Positions 36,317 to 46,481 are shown, counted from the first letter of the stretch. The stretch is 64,000 nucleotides of DNA from Aquibacillus kalidii (GCF_014280935.1 NZ_JACLZI010000034.1:18366-82365); one strand, 5' to 3'. Translations and numbers: made by a program. The notes: a model not told the origin generated them from the sequence alone.

Positions 36317-36357
36317 GTAAACTGGGACATGGGGACAGGTCCCTTGTCCCAGTTTAC
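36317..36357. repeat. Palindromic GGGACA element
   Basis: Outer arms GTAAACTGGGACA/TGTCCCAGTTTAC (13 bases, perfect) enclose a second palindrome GGGAC-AG-GTCCC. It begins two bases after the cwlJ stop. It resembles REP-like palindromes common in Bacillus genomes and may double as a terminator although no T run follows. Confidence 0.6.
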
Positions 36358-36455
36358 TACCTCTAACACAAAGGCAAGATACTAATCTAAGTCACCTTCA
36401 CCTGGATCTTGTGTTAAACGAGTTACTAAAATGAACTGTACGAATCAGCAATATA

Positions 36456-37235
36456 TCAATCATTATTCATAAAATTTTGTTTACGTAAATAGTTAAGCAC
36501 TGTTTGTGAAAACTCCTGATGCGATTCTTTTGTGTACTTGGCAACCGTATAAATTTCAGCAAGATTTTGTAATCCTAGTTTTTCTATCATTTCCTTAAGT
36601 TCAGGATTTGCCATGTACCGCTGCCAACCCTTTTCCTCTCGCTCTTTGTATATTTCAAGGATACTTTCATTTGAATAATCATTATACTGCTCATAATGCA
36701 CAAGCCCATTCCTTGGTAATCTGTCACGTTGGCTAGGGTTTTCCGCAGGATACCCTAATGAATACCCAACTACTGGAACAACATTTGCCGGCAAATTCAA
36801 AATCTTACCTATTTGGTCACAATTAGCAAGTGTAGATCCCATATAACATAAACCCAGTCCTGCATTTTCTGCTGCTAAAGCACAATTTTGTGATACTAAA
36901 GTTGCATCGATTGCACCAATCATAAAGCTCATAATATTATCAAAATTTTGAGGAGCTTCATGAAGCGAAAGCCATCTTCTCATTCTATTGAAGTCTGCAC
37001 AAAAAGTTAATAAAATAGGGGCATCGACTACCATTGATTGTTCCATGTGTGCAGCATACAATTCTTTTCTAAGCTCTTTATCTTTTGTGACGATAATCGA
37101 ATAGGCTTGCATATTGCCACTCGAAGAAGCACGAATACCCGCATCTAAGATCTGATCTAGTAATTCATTACTCACTTCTTTATCTTCGTATTCTCGTATC
37201 GACCGATGGCCATGTATAACATCTATTAAGTCCAC
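36456..37235 (-). CDS. NADPH-dependent nitroreductase family protein
   Basis: 259 residues. The FMN motif HGHRSIREYEDKEV at the start, ASSSGNMQAYSIIV, and ALAAENAGLGLCYMGS fit the nitroreductase/NfrA group. It uses FMN to reduce nitro, quinone or flavin substrates. A charged C-terminal extension of about 70 residues follows the fold. Start set at GTG 37235 behind AAGGAG; the open frame reaches 37268 without a site. Confidence 0.87.
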   Translation of the reverse strand: MDLIDVIHGHRSIREYEDKEVSNELLDQILDAGIRASSSGNMQAYSIIVTKDKELRKELYAAHMEQSMVVDAPILLTFCADFNRMRRWLSLHEAPQNFDNIMSFMIGAIDATLVSQNCALAAENAGLGLCYMGSTLANCDQIGKILNLPANVVPVVGYSLGYPAENPSQRDRLPRNGLVHYEQYNDYSNESILEIYKEREEKGWQRYMANPELKEMIEKLGLQNLAEIYTVAKYTKESHQEFSQTVLNYLRKQNFMNND

Positions 37236-37452
37236 AAAAATCATCTCCTTTACTAAACTTAAACACAACGGTCATGTTGCTATTTCTCTTATTCCCACTA
37301 ATCCTTTCAATTACCTTGAATTGCAAAAACATTAGTAATCAAAATTTCATTTGTGCACTTTTCAGCAATCTCATGCACTTTGCCAAATGATTAATGAGTA
37401 GATAATCATCATCGAAACATCTGTTAGCGGACATAACAGGTAAGAATTAGTA

Positions 37453-38212
37453 TTATGTGGTAATAATTATACTTGTTTCATTTACTCTAACTAACCAGTC
37501 TTTAACAAATATATTAATTATATTATTCTGTTCAAAGTGCAAATTGTGACCTGCATTGTCTAACACACTATAGGTTGCTTTAGGGTATAGATGTAATAAG
37601 TTAAAAGCATCTATGTAACCAACATCAGCGTCTTACCTTCCCAATAAAATGCAAACTGGCTTACTAAATAAGGTAAATCTAAATTCATCTCTGTTTCTTG
37701 TGCTTCTAACAAAAGGTTATTTAGAAAATTCATATTAGTATGTCTCATGGAATTAGAAATCTCATTTTTAATTAATTTATCAAGATCTTCCTCTATCTTA
37801 GTTACTCTATTGTATTTATTGATATTAACTTCAATATTTATTTGATCTAATCTATGAATAACAAGTGGATAAAGAAAGAAAGCTCCACGATTTTGAAAAG
37901 AATTTAATAAATGAAGTGTAATATATCCACCAAAAGAAGCTCCTATCATTAGGAATTCTTCGTCACCTACTGTATTTCTAACAAAATATTTAAAATCATA
38001 TTTATCCCTACATCGTTTGCGTATTCTGTTAGACCTACACCAGGATGATCCACATATTTTCTCTTCAATGAGTCATTATAATTTTGAAAAATGGGCTCAA
38101 AACCATTCTGCATGAATTTTGAATCGGTAGCGAACCCACTAAATAGGATAATAGGTAATCCATGACCAAACTCTTCGTAATAAAACTTAATCTTATCCAC
38201 TTCAACGTACAT
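37453..38212 (-). pseudogene. Alpha/beta hydrolase broken by at least two frameshifts and a stop
   Basis: The pieces in three frames fit one hydrolase: KIKFYYEEFGHGLPIILFSG and VDHPGVGLTE (38212-37967), then GASFGGYITLHL elbow (37949-37650), then a third frame with VCILLGR-stop-DADVGYIDAF, VLDNAGHNLHFEQ and a final TAA near 37453. The catalytic Ser and His can be found but not in one frame. Clearly inactive. Confidence 0.75.
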
Positions 38213-38514
38213 CTAACTTTCCCCCTAATGAAACCACCTTTAATTGAAAATAAACAAATACCAGTTATAAAATATTCTGAATAGTCACTATCATTTATTA
38301 GATTAACACATTTTTCATAATAATCTAATATTGGCATTAAGCTATTATGCTATGAAATGGCAAATAGTAATACATTATATGGATATATGTGGCGAAATGA
38401 AATTATTTTGTGTGGTTCCTTCAATAATTGCTTCTTATGCTATCTAAGTTGTATGGGAACTAATTTATAATGTATTATCGAATTAGTAGGTCACTGTTCG
38501 TGTTTCTATATAAT
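38213..38514. other. Intergenic region, nothing firm
   Basis: A leftward frame opening at 38337 (MPILDYYEKCVNLINDSDYS) runs into the hydrolase pseudogene. It may be the end of an older upstream gene but has no stop before 38065, and I do not support it as a gene. Confidence 0.3.
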
Positions 38515-38546
38515 TAAAGGCACTACCCTTTTGGATAGTGCCTTTA
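38515..38546. terminator. Terminator-like hairpin
   Basis: Ten-base stem AAAGGCACTA/TAGTGCCTTT about 80 bases beyond the end of the leftward gene at 38628; T runs are modest on both strands. Confidence 0.6.
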
Positions 38547-38627
38547 TAGTAAACCTTTTAGCACAACATGAGCTGTACCCTTTGTTCCAGATACGCTATT
38601 TCAAAACCACTTAAAATAATTGGTCAT

Positions 38628-39224
38628 TCAATCAAAAGATACAACTTTTCCATCGCTATTTATCCCTCGAAAACTGAAACTACCTACATTTTCATTTGAT
38701 AACTTACTGTAATGAGCTGCAAAACCATCTTTTACATCCATTTCAATAAAAACCGTTGACTGCTCTTCGACAATACTTAATGGTGTATTTTTTTTATCAT
38801 CTTGTTCATTACTAACGACTACCTTTTCAATTTCCTTATCTATTACCCCTGCAGCGAATATTACATCATAAAATTCACTCTCTTCTATTTCAGTTCCAGA
38901 CCAAGTAACTTTCATTTTTTCATCAATTGTTTTTCCACTAATTGAACTTACATCGGTAATCCGTTTAAAAATACCTAAAGAGTTTTCAATTAGCTTTACA
39001 TAATTGACCTTACCTGTATCCAAAACAACTATTTTTTTATCTACTAATTCTTTTTCAAATACTACTTTACCGTCTAAGTTAGGTAACGTATAACGTATTG
39101 CAGAATGCTCAGTTAAAGCGTATCCTCCAAACACTGAAGGAGCAAAATACATACTTAATAATAGTAATAACAGTATGCTAAATGTTATTAAATAGCGTTT
39201 CTTGAAATTTTTATTTAATTGCAA
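38628..39224 (-). CDS. Membrane-anchored extracellular protein, unknown
   Basis: 198 residues: a basic N-terminus, one helix (about 11-31, LITFSILLLLLLSMYFAPSV) and an exported polar domain with no Cys. TTG start at 39224 behind the strong site GGAGGAGA. The start lies inside the end of the decayed oligoendopeptidase frame, which shows where that gene was cut. Not recognised. Confidence 0.65.
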   Translation of the reverse strand: MQLNKNFKKRYLITFSILLLLLLSMYFAPSVFGGYALTEHSAIRYTLPNLDGKVVFEKELVDKKIVVLDTGKVNYVKLIENSLGIFKRITDVSSISGKTIDEKMKVTWSGTEIEESEFYDVIFAAGVIDKEIEKVVVSNEQDDKKNTPLSIVEEQSTVFIEMDVKDGFAAHYSKLSNENVGSFSFRGINSDGKVVSFD

Positions 39225-40041
39225 TTTGTCTCCTCCCTAACTGACGTAGAAAAATTCAAAATTTTCTTTAAATATTCTCCCAATACCGTTTTCCGCTGTT
39301 TCCTTTTATATACTTGTAATCGAAAGCCTGTAATGTGATTCAGTATTTTAGCAAATAATTCTTCTCTTTCTTGCCATTTGGCTTCTAATGCTTGATGAGA
39401 TTCCCGACGAACCCCTTCATTTACGTGTGATCGTAAGTTAATTGCCTGTGCAACAGAATGTTTTTTTTGGTGTTCATTAATAGGAATGTCAATTTTAATG
39501 CAATTGATTAGTGTTTTATAAAACCCACCCCAAGCGTGAAAACCATCTACCATTAAATGGGATAATATGCTTTCTTCTTTAGTCACAAGGAGTTACTCGC
39601 ATCATTTCGCCATTCATTCAATACAAATTTATAGTTATGTAATTCTGTTTGACTGAGTAATCTCCCCCAAAGCTTTTGATCAATGTTAGTAAAGCAATTC
39701 TTCAATCTAGCTAAATTAATACTAAATCTAGATTCAATCTTAGCTATTTTCCCGCGTAAAACTGCAGCGTTCTGGTCTTTGGGATTTTGTGCAAGAAGAC
39801 ATGTTATATACGAATTTGCTTGGGACAGGTTAACTTTAATTTAAGTTGAATATTCCATTATCTATAAAATTTTGTCAATTTCGTTTTCGGCTTGTGGTGT
39901 TGTAAACGAAACAACATGATATTGAAAGTCATGTGCTTTCAGTTCCATGTGCTCTATAAAACTTATAAATTCACTAGATTTACTTCCATTATGAAATATG
40001 CTATCCAATTCCCAATGTTGTGAGTTGCTTATTTGTTTCAT
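39215..40041 (-). pseudogene. Oligoendopeptidase F-type (M3) gene relic, C-terminal half deleted
   Basis: Begins at ATG 40041 behind AGGGGGA with QISNSQHWELDSIFHNGS, continues after a break as QANSYITCLLAQNPKDQNAA then LRGKIAKIESRFSI (from about 39836), and shifts frame near 39590 to ESILSHLMVDGFHAWGGFYK, INLRSHVNEGVRRESHQALE and WQEREELFAKILNHI. These match the N-terminal region of PepF-like peptidases. Homology ends near 39258; the catalytic HExxH half is absent. Confidence 0.78.
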
Positions 40042-40112
40042 AACTTCCCCCTGGTTATTCGGAAAACAAATATATATCCTTTTTAACTTTAACATAATTT
40101 TCCTTATTTTAA

Positions 40113-40154
40113 ACAAAAAATGCGAAATCTTATGCACGAAAGACTTCACATTTT
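40113..40154 (-). terminator. Terminator of the 40194-40589 gene
   Basis: Fifteen-base arms with two mismatches (40117-40131 with 40140-40154), followed on the minus strand by TTTTTT. Confidence 0.7.
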
Positions 40155-40193
40155 AGTAGATATTCTAGCTATCGATAATATTTTTATTGTTGA

Positions 40194-40589
40194 TTAGATA
40201 ATATTAACTATAAAAACTACTATAACGAGTAATAACGCAATTACAACTGTCCTCCACTTCAATTCTAATTTTCTTAGTACACGGTCAATAATGAAGAAGC
40301 AAATAGCAGCTACAAGGCTCATTAATAAAAAAATTAAACCGAAAAAGCAATGTAATGAGAAGGCTATTATTTCGCGTGTGTAAATGGACGAAGAAGCTTT
40401 GTTACTTAACCAGTCAGATACAATTGATGCAATAACACCATATGTTACAGCAAACATAAAATTGATATAATATACATTTAAAAAACCGTTTAATTCTAAA
40501 TCATTCGGTGCCAAGATAAATATCGCAAATAACAGACTACTTAAAACAGCAGTTAATAATTTTCTTTTTACTATAATCTCTGCCCCCAT
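40194..40589 (-). CDS. Hypothetical four-span membrane protein
   Basis: 131 residues with helices near 10-27, 37-58, 73-95 and 110-130. No motif is recognised. The ribosome site before ATG 40589 is weak. A second, truncated copy of the first 13 codons with its upstream bases lies at 41113-41184, so this gene was once duplicated. Confidence 0.6.
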   Translation of the reverse strand: MGAEIIVKRKLLTAVLSSLLFAIFILAPNDLELNGFLNVYYINFMFAVTYGVIASIVSDWLSNKASSSIYTREIIAFSLHCFFGLIFLLMSLVAAICFFIIDRVLRKLELKWRTVVIALLLVIVVFIVNII

Positions 40590-40716
40590 ATTTACACAAA
40601 GTGATTTTCTCTAATTTTGAATATTGACTATAATCAACCTACTACATATAGTTTTTCGAAAATTCTGGCTATTAGACTAATTATGATCCTCTTATTCAAA
40701 AATACAGTAATACACA

Positions 40717-41079
40717 TTATAGTTGAATTACACTTATTATATTTCCATTTATATCCGTCATATCAAAGCGTTTTGGTTCCCCATCTCTTAGTTGTGAAAC
40801 TATCACATTTTTTCCTATTAGCTTATTTCTAACATTTTCTAAATCTTTCACAACATAATTGAAAGGCGTATATTCATTAACAGGTTGAAAGTTGGAAATC
40901 TGGACCAGGTGAAATCCACAGTTTGGGGCAATGGATAGTCCACACATTTTTTTATTTTCCCACCGTAATTCAAATCCAAATATTTCTTGATACCAAGACA
41001 ACGATTCCTTAAGATTTTTAACAGGCAAAAATACGGCGTCAATTCGTTCAACTAATTTTGGATGCGTCGAATCACTCAT
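40717..41079 (-). CDS. VOC (glyoxalase/dioxygenase) family protein
   Basis: 120 residues in one betaalphabetabetabeta pair: LPVKNLKESLSWYQEIFGFE, CGFHLVQ, FNYVVKDLENVRNKLI and MTDINGNIISV. Metal-dependent isomerase/dioxygenase fold; exact reaction unknown. Ribosome site AAAGGGGGA before ATG 41079. Confidence 0.85.
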   Translation of the reverse strand: MSDSTHPKLVERIDAVFLPVKNLKESLSWYQEIFGFELRWENKKMCGLSIAPNCGFHLVQISNFQPVNEYTPFNYVVKDLENVRNKLIGKNVIVSQLRDGEPKRFDMTDINGNIISVIQL

Positions 41080-41112
41080 AAAACAAATCCCCCTTTGAAA
41101 AGTTGTATATTT

Positions 41113-41184
41113 CTATAGAAAATATATATTCTTACAAATCACATAAACTGCAGTAAATAATTTCCTTTTTACAATGATCTCCAT
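41113..41184 (-). pseudogene. Truncated duplicate of the start of the 40194-40589 gene
   Basis: Reads MEIIVKRKLFTAV then diverges to a stop after 23 codons; compare EIIVKRKLLTAV at the start of the neighbouring gene. Upstream bases are also similar (ATTCACATGATTTT / TTACACAAAGTGATTTT). A partial duplication remnant. Confidence 0.6.
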
Positions 41185-41356
41185 CCCATTATTCACATGA
41201 TTTTCGACTAATTCAAAGCCTGTTACTTCATCCTCTAAACTCTTTCCGATCACTCCCATTTCTGTTCCTTTATTTAAGTCAAAAATTCAGTTATTTAAGA
41301 GATAATTAACAACGGCAAGGTGTTAGGATATTTTGAACAATCGACCCTTGATTAAC

Positions 41357-41542
41357 TTAACAGTCTGCTAACTTTTCATTCTTTCTTTGATTTTTGCGAT
41401 TCAAAAATAACAAAGTAGCGTAAAAAGGTAAATACCCTAAAATTCCTCCCAAAGTAGTTAAGATCAAATCATCTACATCAAAACTACCTAACTTAAATAC
41501 AAGCTGAATAATTTCAAAAGATAAGCTAACTGAATGTTGCAT
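41357..41542 (-). pseudogene. C-terminal fragment of a VanZ-like membrane protein
   Basis: 61 codons with the VanZ-family block SLSFEIIQLVFKLGSFDVDD followed by LILTTLGGILGY. The N-terminal helices are missing and no start signal fits, so this is a 5'-truncated remnant. Confidence 0.75.
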
Positions 41543-41628
41543 GCTACTGGGTATAATTCACAACCCACAAACGTTTTAATACAACATCTGTTTATCCTAA
41601 CCCTGGTTCTAAATAAAACACAATTCTA

Positions 41629-42171
41629 TTATTTCACCACATCAACAATCAATAAAGGAAACGCTAACCTATCTTTATTCCGGTGATCAAAGCGCAGCGA
41701 CCGATATATAAATCCTTCCTTTTCATCCCAATCGTTGCAATGAAACTCTCCCACTTCATTACAATACTCAAGAAGATTAACTCGGAAGCCCGCTTGCTTA
41801 AACATCGATGTAATTGTTCGGTAATTATGTACAATTTTATGACTTGCAGCCGGATGATCTTCGGGTCCAGGACCGCCTACTTGCACAGTCCGCTGATACT
41901 CCTTATTTCGGAAAAATCCATCTGGCACCGCACAGCGAACATAGCCATCTTCACTAAGAAAATCAAAACAGTTACGAGCTGCTATTATACCTTCCTCATA
42001 ACTAAGATGCTCCCACACATGCTCTGCCAAAATTGCTGCTAACGAATTAGACCCGAACTTCTTCTCCCAGTCTCTTTTCCTGAGCAAATTCAATTCTGTT
42101 TCCTGTGTACGAAGCCATCCTGGATTATTATGATACTCCCCAGCGCCAATTACTACTTTTAGATCAATCAT
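41629..42171 (-). CDS. Predicted SAM-dependent methyltransferase (COG4627-like)
   Basis: 180 residues. Starts LKVVIGAGEYHNNPGWLRTQ, with AEHVWEHLSYEEG as the post-I region and YVRCAVPDGF after it, as in small class I methyltransferases. The glycine-rich SAM loop is short. Substrate unknown. Ribosome site GAGGGG before ATG 42171. Confidence 0.8.
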   Translation of the reverse strand: MIDLKVVIGAGEYHNNPGWLRTQETELNLLRKRDWEKKFGSNSLAAILAEHVWEHLSYEEGIIAARNCFDFLSEDGYVRCAVPDGFFRNKEYQRTVQVGGPGPEDHPAASHKIVHNYRTITSMFKQAGFRVNLLEYCNEVGEFHCNDWDEKEGFIYRSLRFDHRNKDRLAFPLLIVDVVK

Positions 42172-42303
42172 CGGCAGTACCCCTCATTTTTACACACATA
42201 GATTCCTAGATATTTCGGGTCGACCCACATGCCGCCTCTCTCTCGCAACCTATTTCATTGAACTACACAGCAGATTGACTCTATTGTTGCTCTTGTTAAT
42301 AAA

Positions 42304-42708
42304 TCACGGTGCAAACCCATAAAAAATTAGCGTAAATATATAGAATGATAGAAATGCCAATCCAGCCAGGACAATTAACCAAAACAGAAACATTACCACT
42401 TTTACCCAAGTCCGTTCAAACAGCTTATTAGCCATTCCAAAGAGCTTATAAGTAATGATTAAAAAGGAAGGAATAATGTATAAGTATGAAAATGTACTAA
42501 CCCATTTCATGAGACTACTGAAACCACCATCTAAAACAGGACCATCATATAAATGATACTTAATCGCAATAAACCTAATTCCATACATAAATATGATCGA
42601 TAAAGAAGTAAAAAAGGCGAGAACTATAAATTTAACAACTTTCTTTTCTCCTTTTAATAGAAAATATATGAAAAATAAGTGGAGAATTAAAGCAATGATT
42701 TTGAACAT
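42304..42708 (-). CDS. Hypothetical four-span membrane protein
   Basis: 134 residues; helices near 3-19, 24-45, 68-88 and 102-130. Ribosome site GAGGTGA before ATG 42708. No family recognised. Confidence 0.65.
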   Translation of the reverse strand: MFKIIALILHLFFIYFLLKGEKKVVKFIVLAFFTSLSIIFMYGIRFIAIKYHLYDGPVLDGGFSSLMKWVSTFSYLYIIPSFLIITYKLFGMANKLFERTWVKVVMFLFWLIVLAGLAFLSFYIFTLIFYGFAP

Positions 42709-42925
42709 GATTTCACCTCAGATGTATAGATTGTCTTGACCTTGCTTCTATTAAATTGGAAAAAGCACACAACAAGTCACCCTCAATTTTACCATAATAT
42801 CCAGTAATATCCAGACAAAAAAGACGATTCCTACACTAGTGGATACCGCCTTGATTGAGTATCATGTTTTAAATAAATTACTTCATTTTTGAAAAAAGGT
42901 TAAGCTTTAATATCGTTTGCATTTT

Positions 42926-43495
42926 TTAAACCTTCAGCGAACCGCGAAAACCCCTAGCAGCATAATAAGAGTCCGCTCCATTATGATATAGAAACACGTG
43001 CCCGAAACGAAAATCACAAAAAAGTGCACCACCAAGTTTTCTAATATCAGTAGGTGTTTGCACCCAACTCGATGTTTTCCTATCGAAACTTTCAAGCTGC
43101 TGCAACGCCCGATATTGTTCTTCAGTCAACAGTTCAATCCCCATACTCGCTGCCATATCTATAGCATTATTTTCAGGTTTATGTTTTTTTCTAGACTCAA
43201 GTGCTTCACGATCAAAACAGACACTTCTGCGCCCCTTCGGACTTTCAGCTGAACAGTCAACAAACAGATACTCGTCCATATTTTCATCATAACTAATAAC
43301 ATCGGGTTCTCCACCGGTTCTTTCCATCTCATTGAGCGACCACATTTTTTCAGGATTTGTTTCCAACTTAGCTTGAATATTTGCCCATTCAAGACCCTTA
43401 TGACGGTTCATCTTTTGCTCAAAACGTTCTTTAAGCGTGCTTAGTAATTGTTCAGCTTGTTCTAATGACAACTTCTTTATACTAGCTTTTGTCAT
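42926..43495 (-). CDS. DUF4256 domain protein
   Basis: 189 residues. The blocks LEWANIQAKLE, NEMERTGGEPDVISYD, FVDCSAESPKGRRSVCFDRE and GGALFCDFRFGHVFLYHNGA are those of DUF4256, a family of unknown role with a conserved C-terminal YYAARGFRG. The frame opens at 43528, but ATG 43495 has GGGAGGA upstream. Confidence 0.88.
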   Translation of the reverse strand: MTKASIKKLSLEQAEQLLSTLKERFEQKMNRHKGLEWANIQAKLETNPEKMWSLNEMERTGGEPDVISYDENMDEYLFVDCSAESPKGRRSVCFDREALESRKKHKPENNAIDMAASMGIELLTEEQYRALQQLESFDRKTSSWVQTPTDIRKLGGALFCDFRFGHVFLYHNGADSYYAARGFRGSLKV

Positions 43496-43599
43496 GTTAG
43501 TCCTCCCTTGCCTTATTCTAATAATCAAATAAATCCTATTTTCTAAAGATTTATATTGAAAAAAATTGTTTCACTCCAATAGGATACCATGTAATACCA

Positions 43600-44070
43600 T
43601 TAACTCTTCCCTAAAATAACATGTTCCACTGATTCAGATAAATGTTTTATTGAGACTCTTAAAAACTCTGGATAAAGTAAATAATTTTCAAGGTCTTGAA
43701 TGGGTATCCATTGATAAATCAACCTATCTCCTTCTTCTCCATAAAATGGATTGTTGTTAAGTTGATAGTCATTGTTCATTAAAGAAACGTTATAGTAAAG
43801 TGCGATCTCATGAAAATCATTGCTATTGTACTTGAAAAAATTTTCCGTAATCCAAAGCAATCGGTTTATCTTTACTTCAAATCCCAGTTCCTCTTTGATT
43901 TCCCTTTTTATAGATGTTGGAGAATCTTCCATAACTTTCGCTCTACCACCAGGTAATGCCCAATGGTCATCTTTTACTTGTTTGTGAATGAGTACATGAT
44001 TATTCACAATTAAAACTGCTGCAACCCGATAATTAAATACTGTTTTATCTAACTTAAATGTAGTATCCAT
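43600..44070 (-). CDS. Nudix hydrolase
   Basis: 156 residues with the Nudix box GGRAKVMEDSPTSIKREIKE, ELGF. Third Nudix gene of the window. Substrate unknown. Ribosome site GGGGAGGA close to ATG 44070. Confidence 0.88.
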   Translation of the reverse strand: MDTTFKLDKTVFNYRVAAVLIVNNHVLIHKQVKDDHWALPGGRAKVMEDSPTSIKREIKEELGFEVKINRLLWITENFFKYNSNDFHEIALYYNVSLMNNDYQLNNNPFYGEEGDRLIYQWIPIQDLENYLLYPEFLRVSIKHLSESVEHVILGKS

Positions 44071-44262
44071 AATCCTCCCCTATTCCCGTAGCTTAATTCA
44101 CAGGATTCGATGCCATGATAATAACACATTTTTACAACACTAGTTATACTAAAAAGCAAAATATACCATTTAGAATTTAGGCACTTTCCTGTTTGAATCT
44201 GGTAGTTCTCGGTAGCATTATTTCTTCTTAGTTATGCATCCTATAACTAGGAGGTGATACTA

Positions 44263-44454
44263 ATGGCTGATGAAAAAGATCATGGGGAACATTATGCACA
44301 TTACGATGGTGAGAAAGAAAGCATTATTAATGACTCGATCGGGAAGGAAATTGGAATTCGTTCCGACGTTGGGGAGGAATCAAACAACCCGTTTCACGTA
44401 AAGGAACTAAAAAATAACCCAGACACGGACCGATTAAAACGATTGCTTGAATAG
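44263..44454 (+). CDS. Small acidic hydrophilic protein, unknown
   Basis: 63 residues, rich in Asp, Glu, His and Asn (MADEKDHGEHYAHYDGEKES), without membrane segment. Strong ribosome site AGGAGGTGA at the right distance from ATG 44263 and a shared terminator after it support a real gene. Not recognised. Confidence 0.65.
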   Translation: MADEKDHGEHYAHYDGEKESIINDSIGKEIGIRSDVGEESNNPFHVKELKNNPDTDRLKRLLE

Positions 44455-44460
44455 ATGAAT

Positions 44461-44503
44461 TTGCCTGGTCTAACCAACAGGAGCTTAGACCAGGCAAATT
44501 TTT
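44461..44503. terminator. Bidirectional terminator
   Basis: Thirteen-base perfect stem TTGCCTGGTCTAA/TTAGACCAGGCAA followed by ATTTTTATT; it serves both the small gene and the MetRS gene. Confidence 0.9.
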
Positions 44504-46142
44504 ATTCACTACTTTGATTTTTCAATTTAGATAACTCCTGTTCAACTAATTCCTCATCCAACCTTTCGAATAGTGGCTTAATATCAGAAAGTTGAACTGG
44601 TGAAACAGTGACCGGTTTCCAAGAGATGTTTTTAATTTGTAGATTGCTTAACACTTCAGCACTGGAAAATGGTAAAAATGGCTGTAATAATTGAGCAAGG
44701 TTAGCAATCAAGTAGATACAGTTAGTTATCACCACATCACACTGCTTCGGCTCCTCTTTAATCTTTTGCCAAGGCTGTTCGGTGTCAAAATATTTATTAG
44801 CATACCTTACTAATTCGAACACCTTCTCTAATGCCTGTTTAAACTTGGCCTCTTCAATTAACTCTCCAATAAAATTATATTGCTCATGAACCTTTCCTAT
44901 AATTTCCCGTTCAACATTATCCTCACTAGTTTTCCCGTTATAGTATTTTTCTACAAACTTCAATGTTCGGTTAACAAAGTTCCCATAAGCGCCTAACAAT
45001 TCACCATTATGACTATAGACGAATTCTCGCCATGAGAAATCTGCATCACGACTCTCAGGTGCATTCACGGTGAGGAAATAACGAATCGAATCTGGGTGAT
45101 AGTTCTTAAGGAGGTCCGGTATCCAAACTGCCCAATTACGGCTCGTCGACAACTTCTTTCTCTCTATCGTGACATATTCATTAGATACAATACGAGTTGG
45201 AATACTCTCTCCTTTATTAATTCCTATCAAAATAGCAGGCCAAATTATCGAGTGAAACGGGATATTATCTTTCCCGTGTACGTAATACAATTTTGTTTCT
45301 TCACTCCAAAAAGGGGCGTCACTCTGCTTATTTTGTTCTGCCCATTCTTTAGATGCAGAATAATAACCAGATACAGCTTCAATCCATACGTAGATTTTCT
45401 TGTCTTGGTAACCTTGTATTGGAATAGGTACTCCGATCGGTAAGTCTCTCGAAACACCACGATCCTTTAACCCTTCTTTTAAATACCTTTCTGTTAATTG
45501 AATGGCATTATCGCGCCAACGTTTATTTTCTTTCGCCTCTTTAACATAATGTTCAAGCTCTTCCTGAAATGCACTTAACTGAAAATAAAAGTGTTCGGTC
45601 TGTTTAACTGTAGGTTCATCCCCACATAATTTACAAAGCTTATCTTTTAGATCTAGCGGATCTAATATAGCAGAACAATGATCACACTGGTCACCTCGTG
45701 CAGCTTTTTCACAATAAGGGCACTTACCTTCCACATATCGGTCAGGTAGAAATTGCTGGCACGTATTGCAAAAGACTTGTTCTACAGCTTTCTTATAAAT
45801 CCTGTCATTCTGAAGTAATTCAAGAAAAATACCTTGCACGACTTTATGATGATATTCACTATCAGTACGTGTGTAATGATCATAGGTAAAACCTAATTGT
45901 TGAAAGCAGGATACAAATTCTTCATGATAGCGATCTGCAATTTCTTTAGGGGATACCCCTTCTTGCTTTGCCCGAATCGTAATGGGGGTTCCATTGCAAT
46001 CACTCCCTGAAACGTAAAGCACCTTTTCTCCCTTAGCACGATAATACCTTGCCAGAATGTCCCCAGGTAATAAGCTAGAAAGATGGCCTAAATGTAGAGA
46101 ACCATTTGCGTATGGCCAAGCTCCACCAATAAATACTGACAT
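44502..46142 (-). CDS. metG: Methionyl-tRNA synthetase (second-type, MetRS2-like)
   Basis: 546 residues. Catalytic HIGH variant HLGH in [19 protein letters not shown] variant KKLSTS, and two zinc knuckles (CNTCQQF with [12 protein letters not shown] with CKLC), as in E. coli-type MetRS. There is no C-terminal tRNA-binding dimerisation domain, so it is about 100 residues shorter than the main Bacillus enzyme. This suggests an additional, possibly inhibitor-insensitive, MetRS of the kind described as MetRS2 in B. anthracis; whether the genome has another MetRS cannot be seen. Controlled by a T-box leader with an ATG specifier. Confidence 0.93.
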   Translation of the reverse strand: MSVFIGGAWPYANGSLHLGHLSSLLPGDILARYYRAKGEKVLYVSGSDCNGTPITIRAKQEGVSPKEIADRYHEEFVSCFQQLGFTYDHYTRTDSEYHHKVVQGIFLELLQNDRIYKKAVEQVFCNTCQQFLPDRYVEGKCPYCEKAARGDQCDHCSAILDPLDLKDKLCKLCGDEPTVKQTEHFYFQLSAFQEELEHYVKEAKENKRWRDNAIQLTERYLKEGLKDRGVSRDLPIGVPIPIQGYQDKKIYVWIEAVSGYYSASKEWAEQNKQSDAPFWSEETKLYYVHGKDNIPFHSIIWPAILIGINKGESIPTRIVSNEYVTIERKKLSTSRNWAVWIPDLLKNYHPDSIRYFLTVNAPESRDADFSWREFVYSHNGELLGAYGNFVNRTLKFVEKYYNGKTSEDNVEREIIGKVHEQYNFIGELIEEAKFKQALEKVFELVRYANKYFDTEQPWQKIKEEPKQCDVVITNCIYLIANLAQLLQPFLPFSSAEVLSNLQIKNISWKPVTVSPVQLSDIKPLFERLDEELVEQELSKLKNQSSE

Positions 46143-46164
46143 TGATAACTCCTCCTTTTAAAAA

Positions 46165-46460
46165 TAAAAAAACCCTCGTCCTTCAGCAAAAAATGTTTGC
46201 CAAAGGACGAGGGTTTACTCGTGTTACCACCTTATATTTACTAATCATTCACATGACTAGCCTCATGAAGTACGGAACTTAAACGTTCTTATACTCTGAC
46301 ATTGGTAACGAGTGCCAACTCTCGTCATAGCCTAATTACAATAAAGTAATTCAGCTATGCAGCTCTTAAGACCATATTCAATCAACTCCTCTTAACTTCT
46401 TTTCACCAACCGAAGCTCTCTTTGAAAGATTTATTGACCTACTCTTCTCATCATTGCCTT
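46165..46460 (-). ncRNA. T-box leader, methionine specific
   Basis: On the minus strand: stem I with AGAAGAGTAGG, AGAGAGC and GGTTGGTG, and the specifier ATG (46373-46375) in GAATATGG. The T-box itself is AAGGTGGTAACACG (about 46220-46233) and the terminator is AACCCTCGTCCTT/AAGGACGAGGGTT (46171-46215) before a T run. The variable base of TGGT pairs with discriminator A, as expected for tRNA-Met. Uncharged tRNA-Met turns on the MetRS gene. Confidence 0.95.
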
Positions 46461-46481
46461 TTTAACGATAAATTTTAATAT

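Noticed and set aside
38065..38337. 90-codon leftward frame starting MPILDYYEKC
   Set aside because: It runs through the start of the broken hydrolase gene in another frame, has no good ribosome site and no own stop before that gene; kept only as a note.
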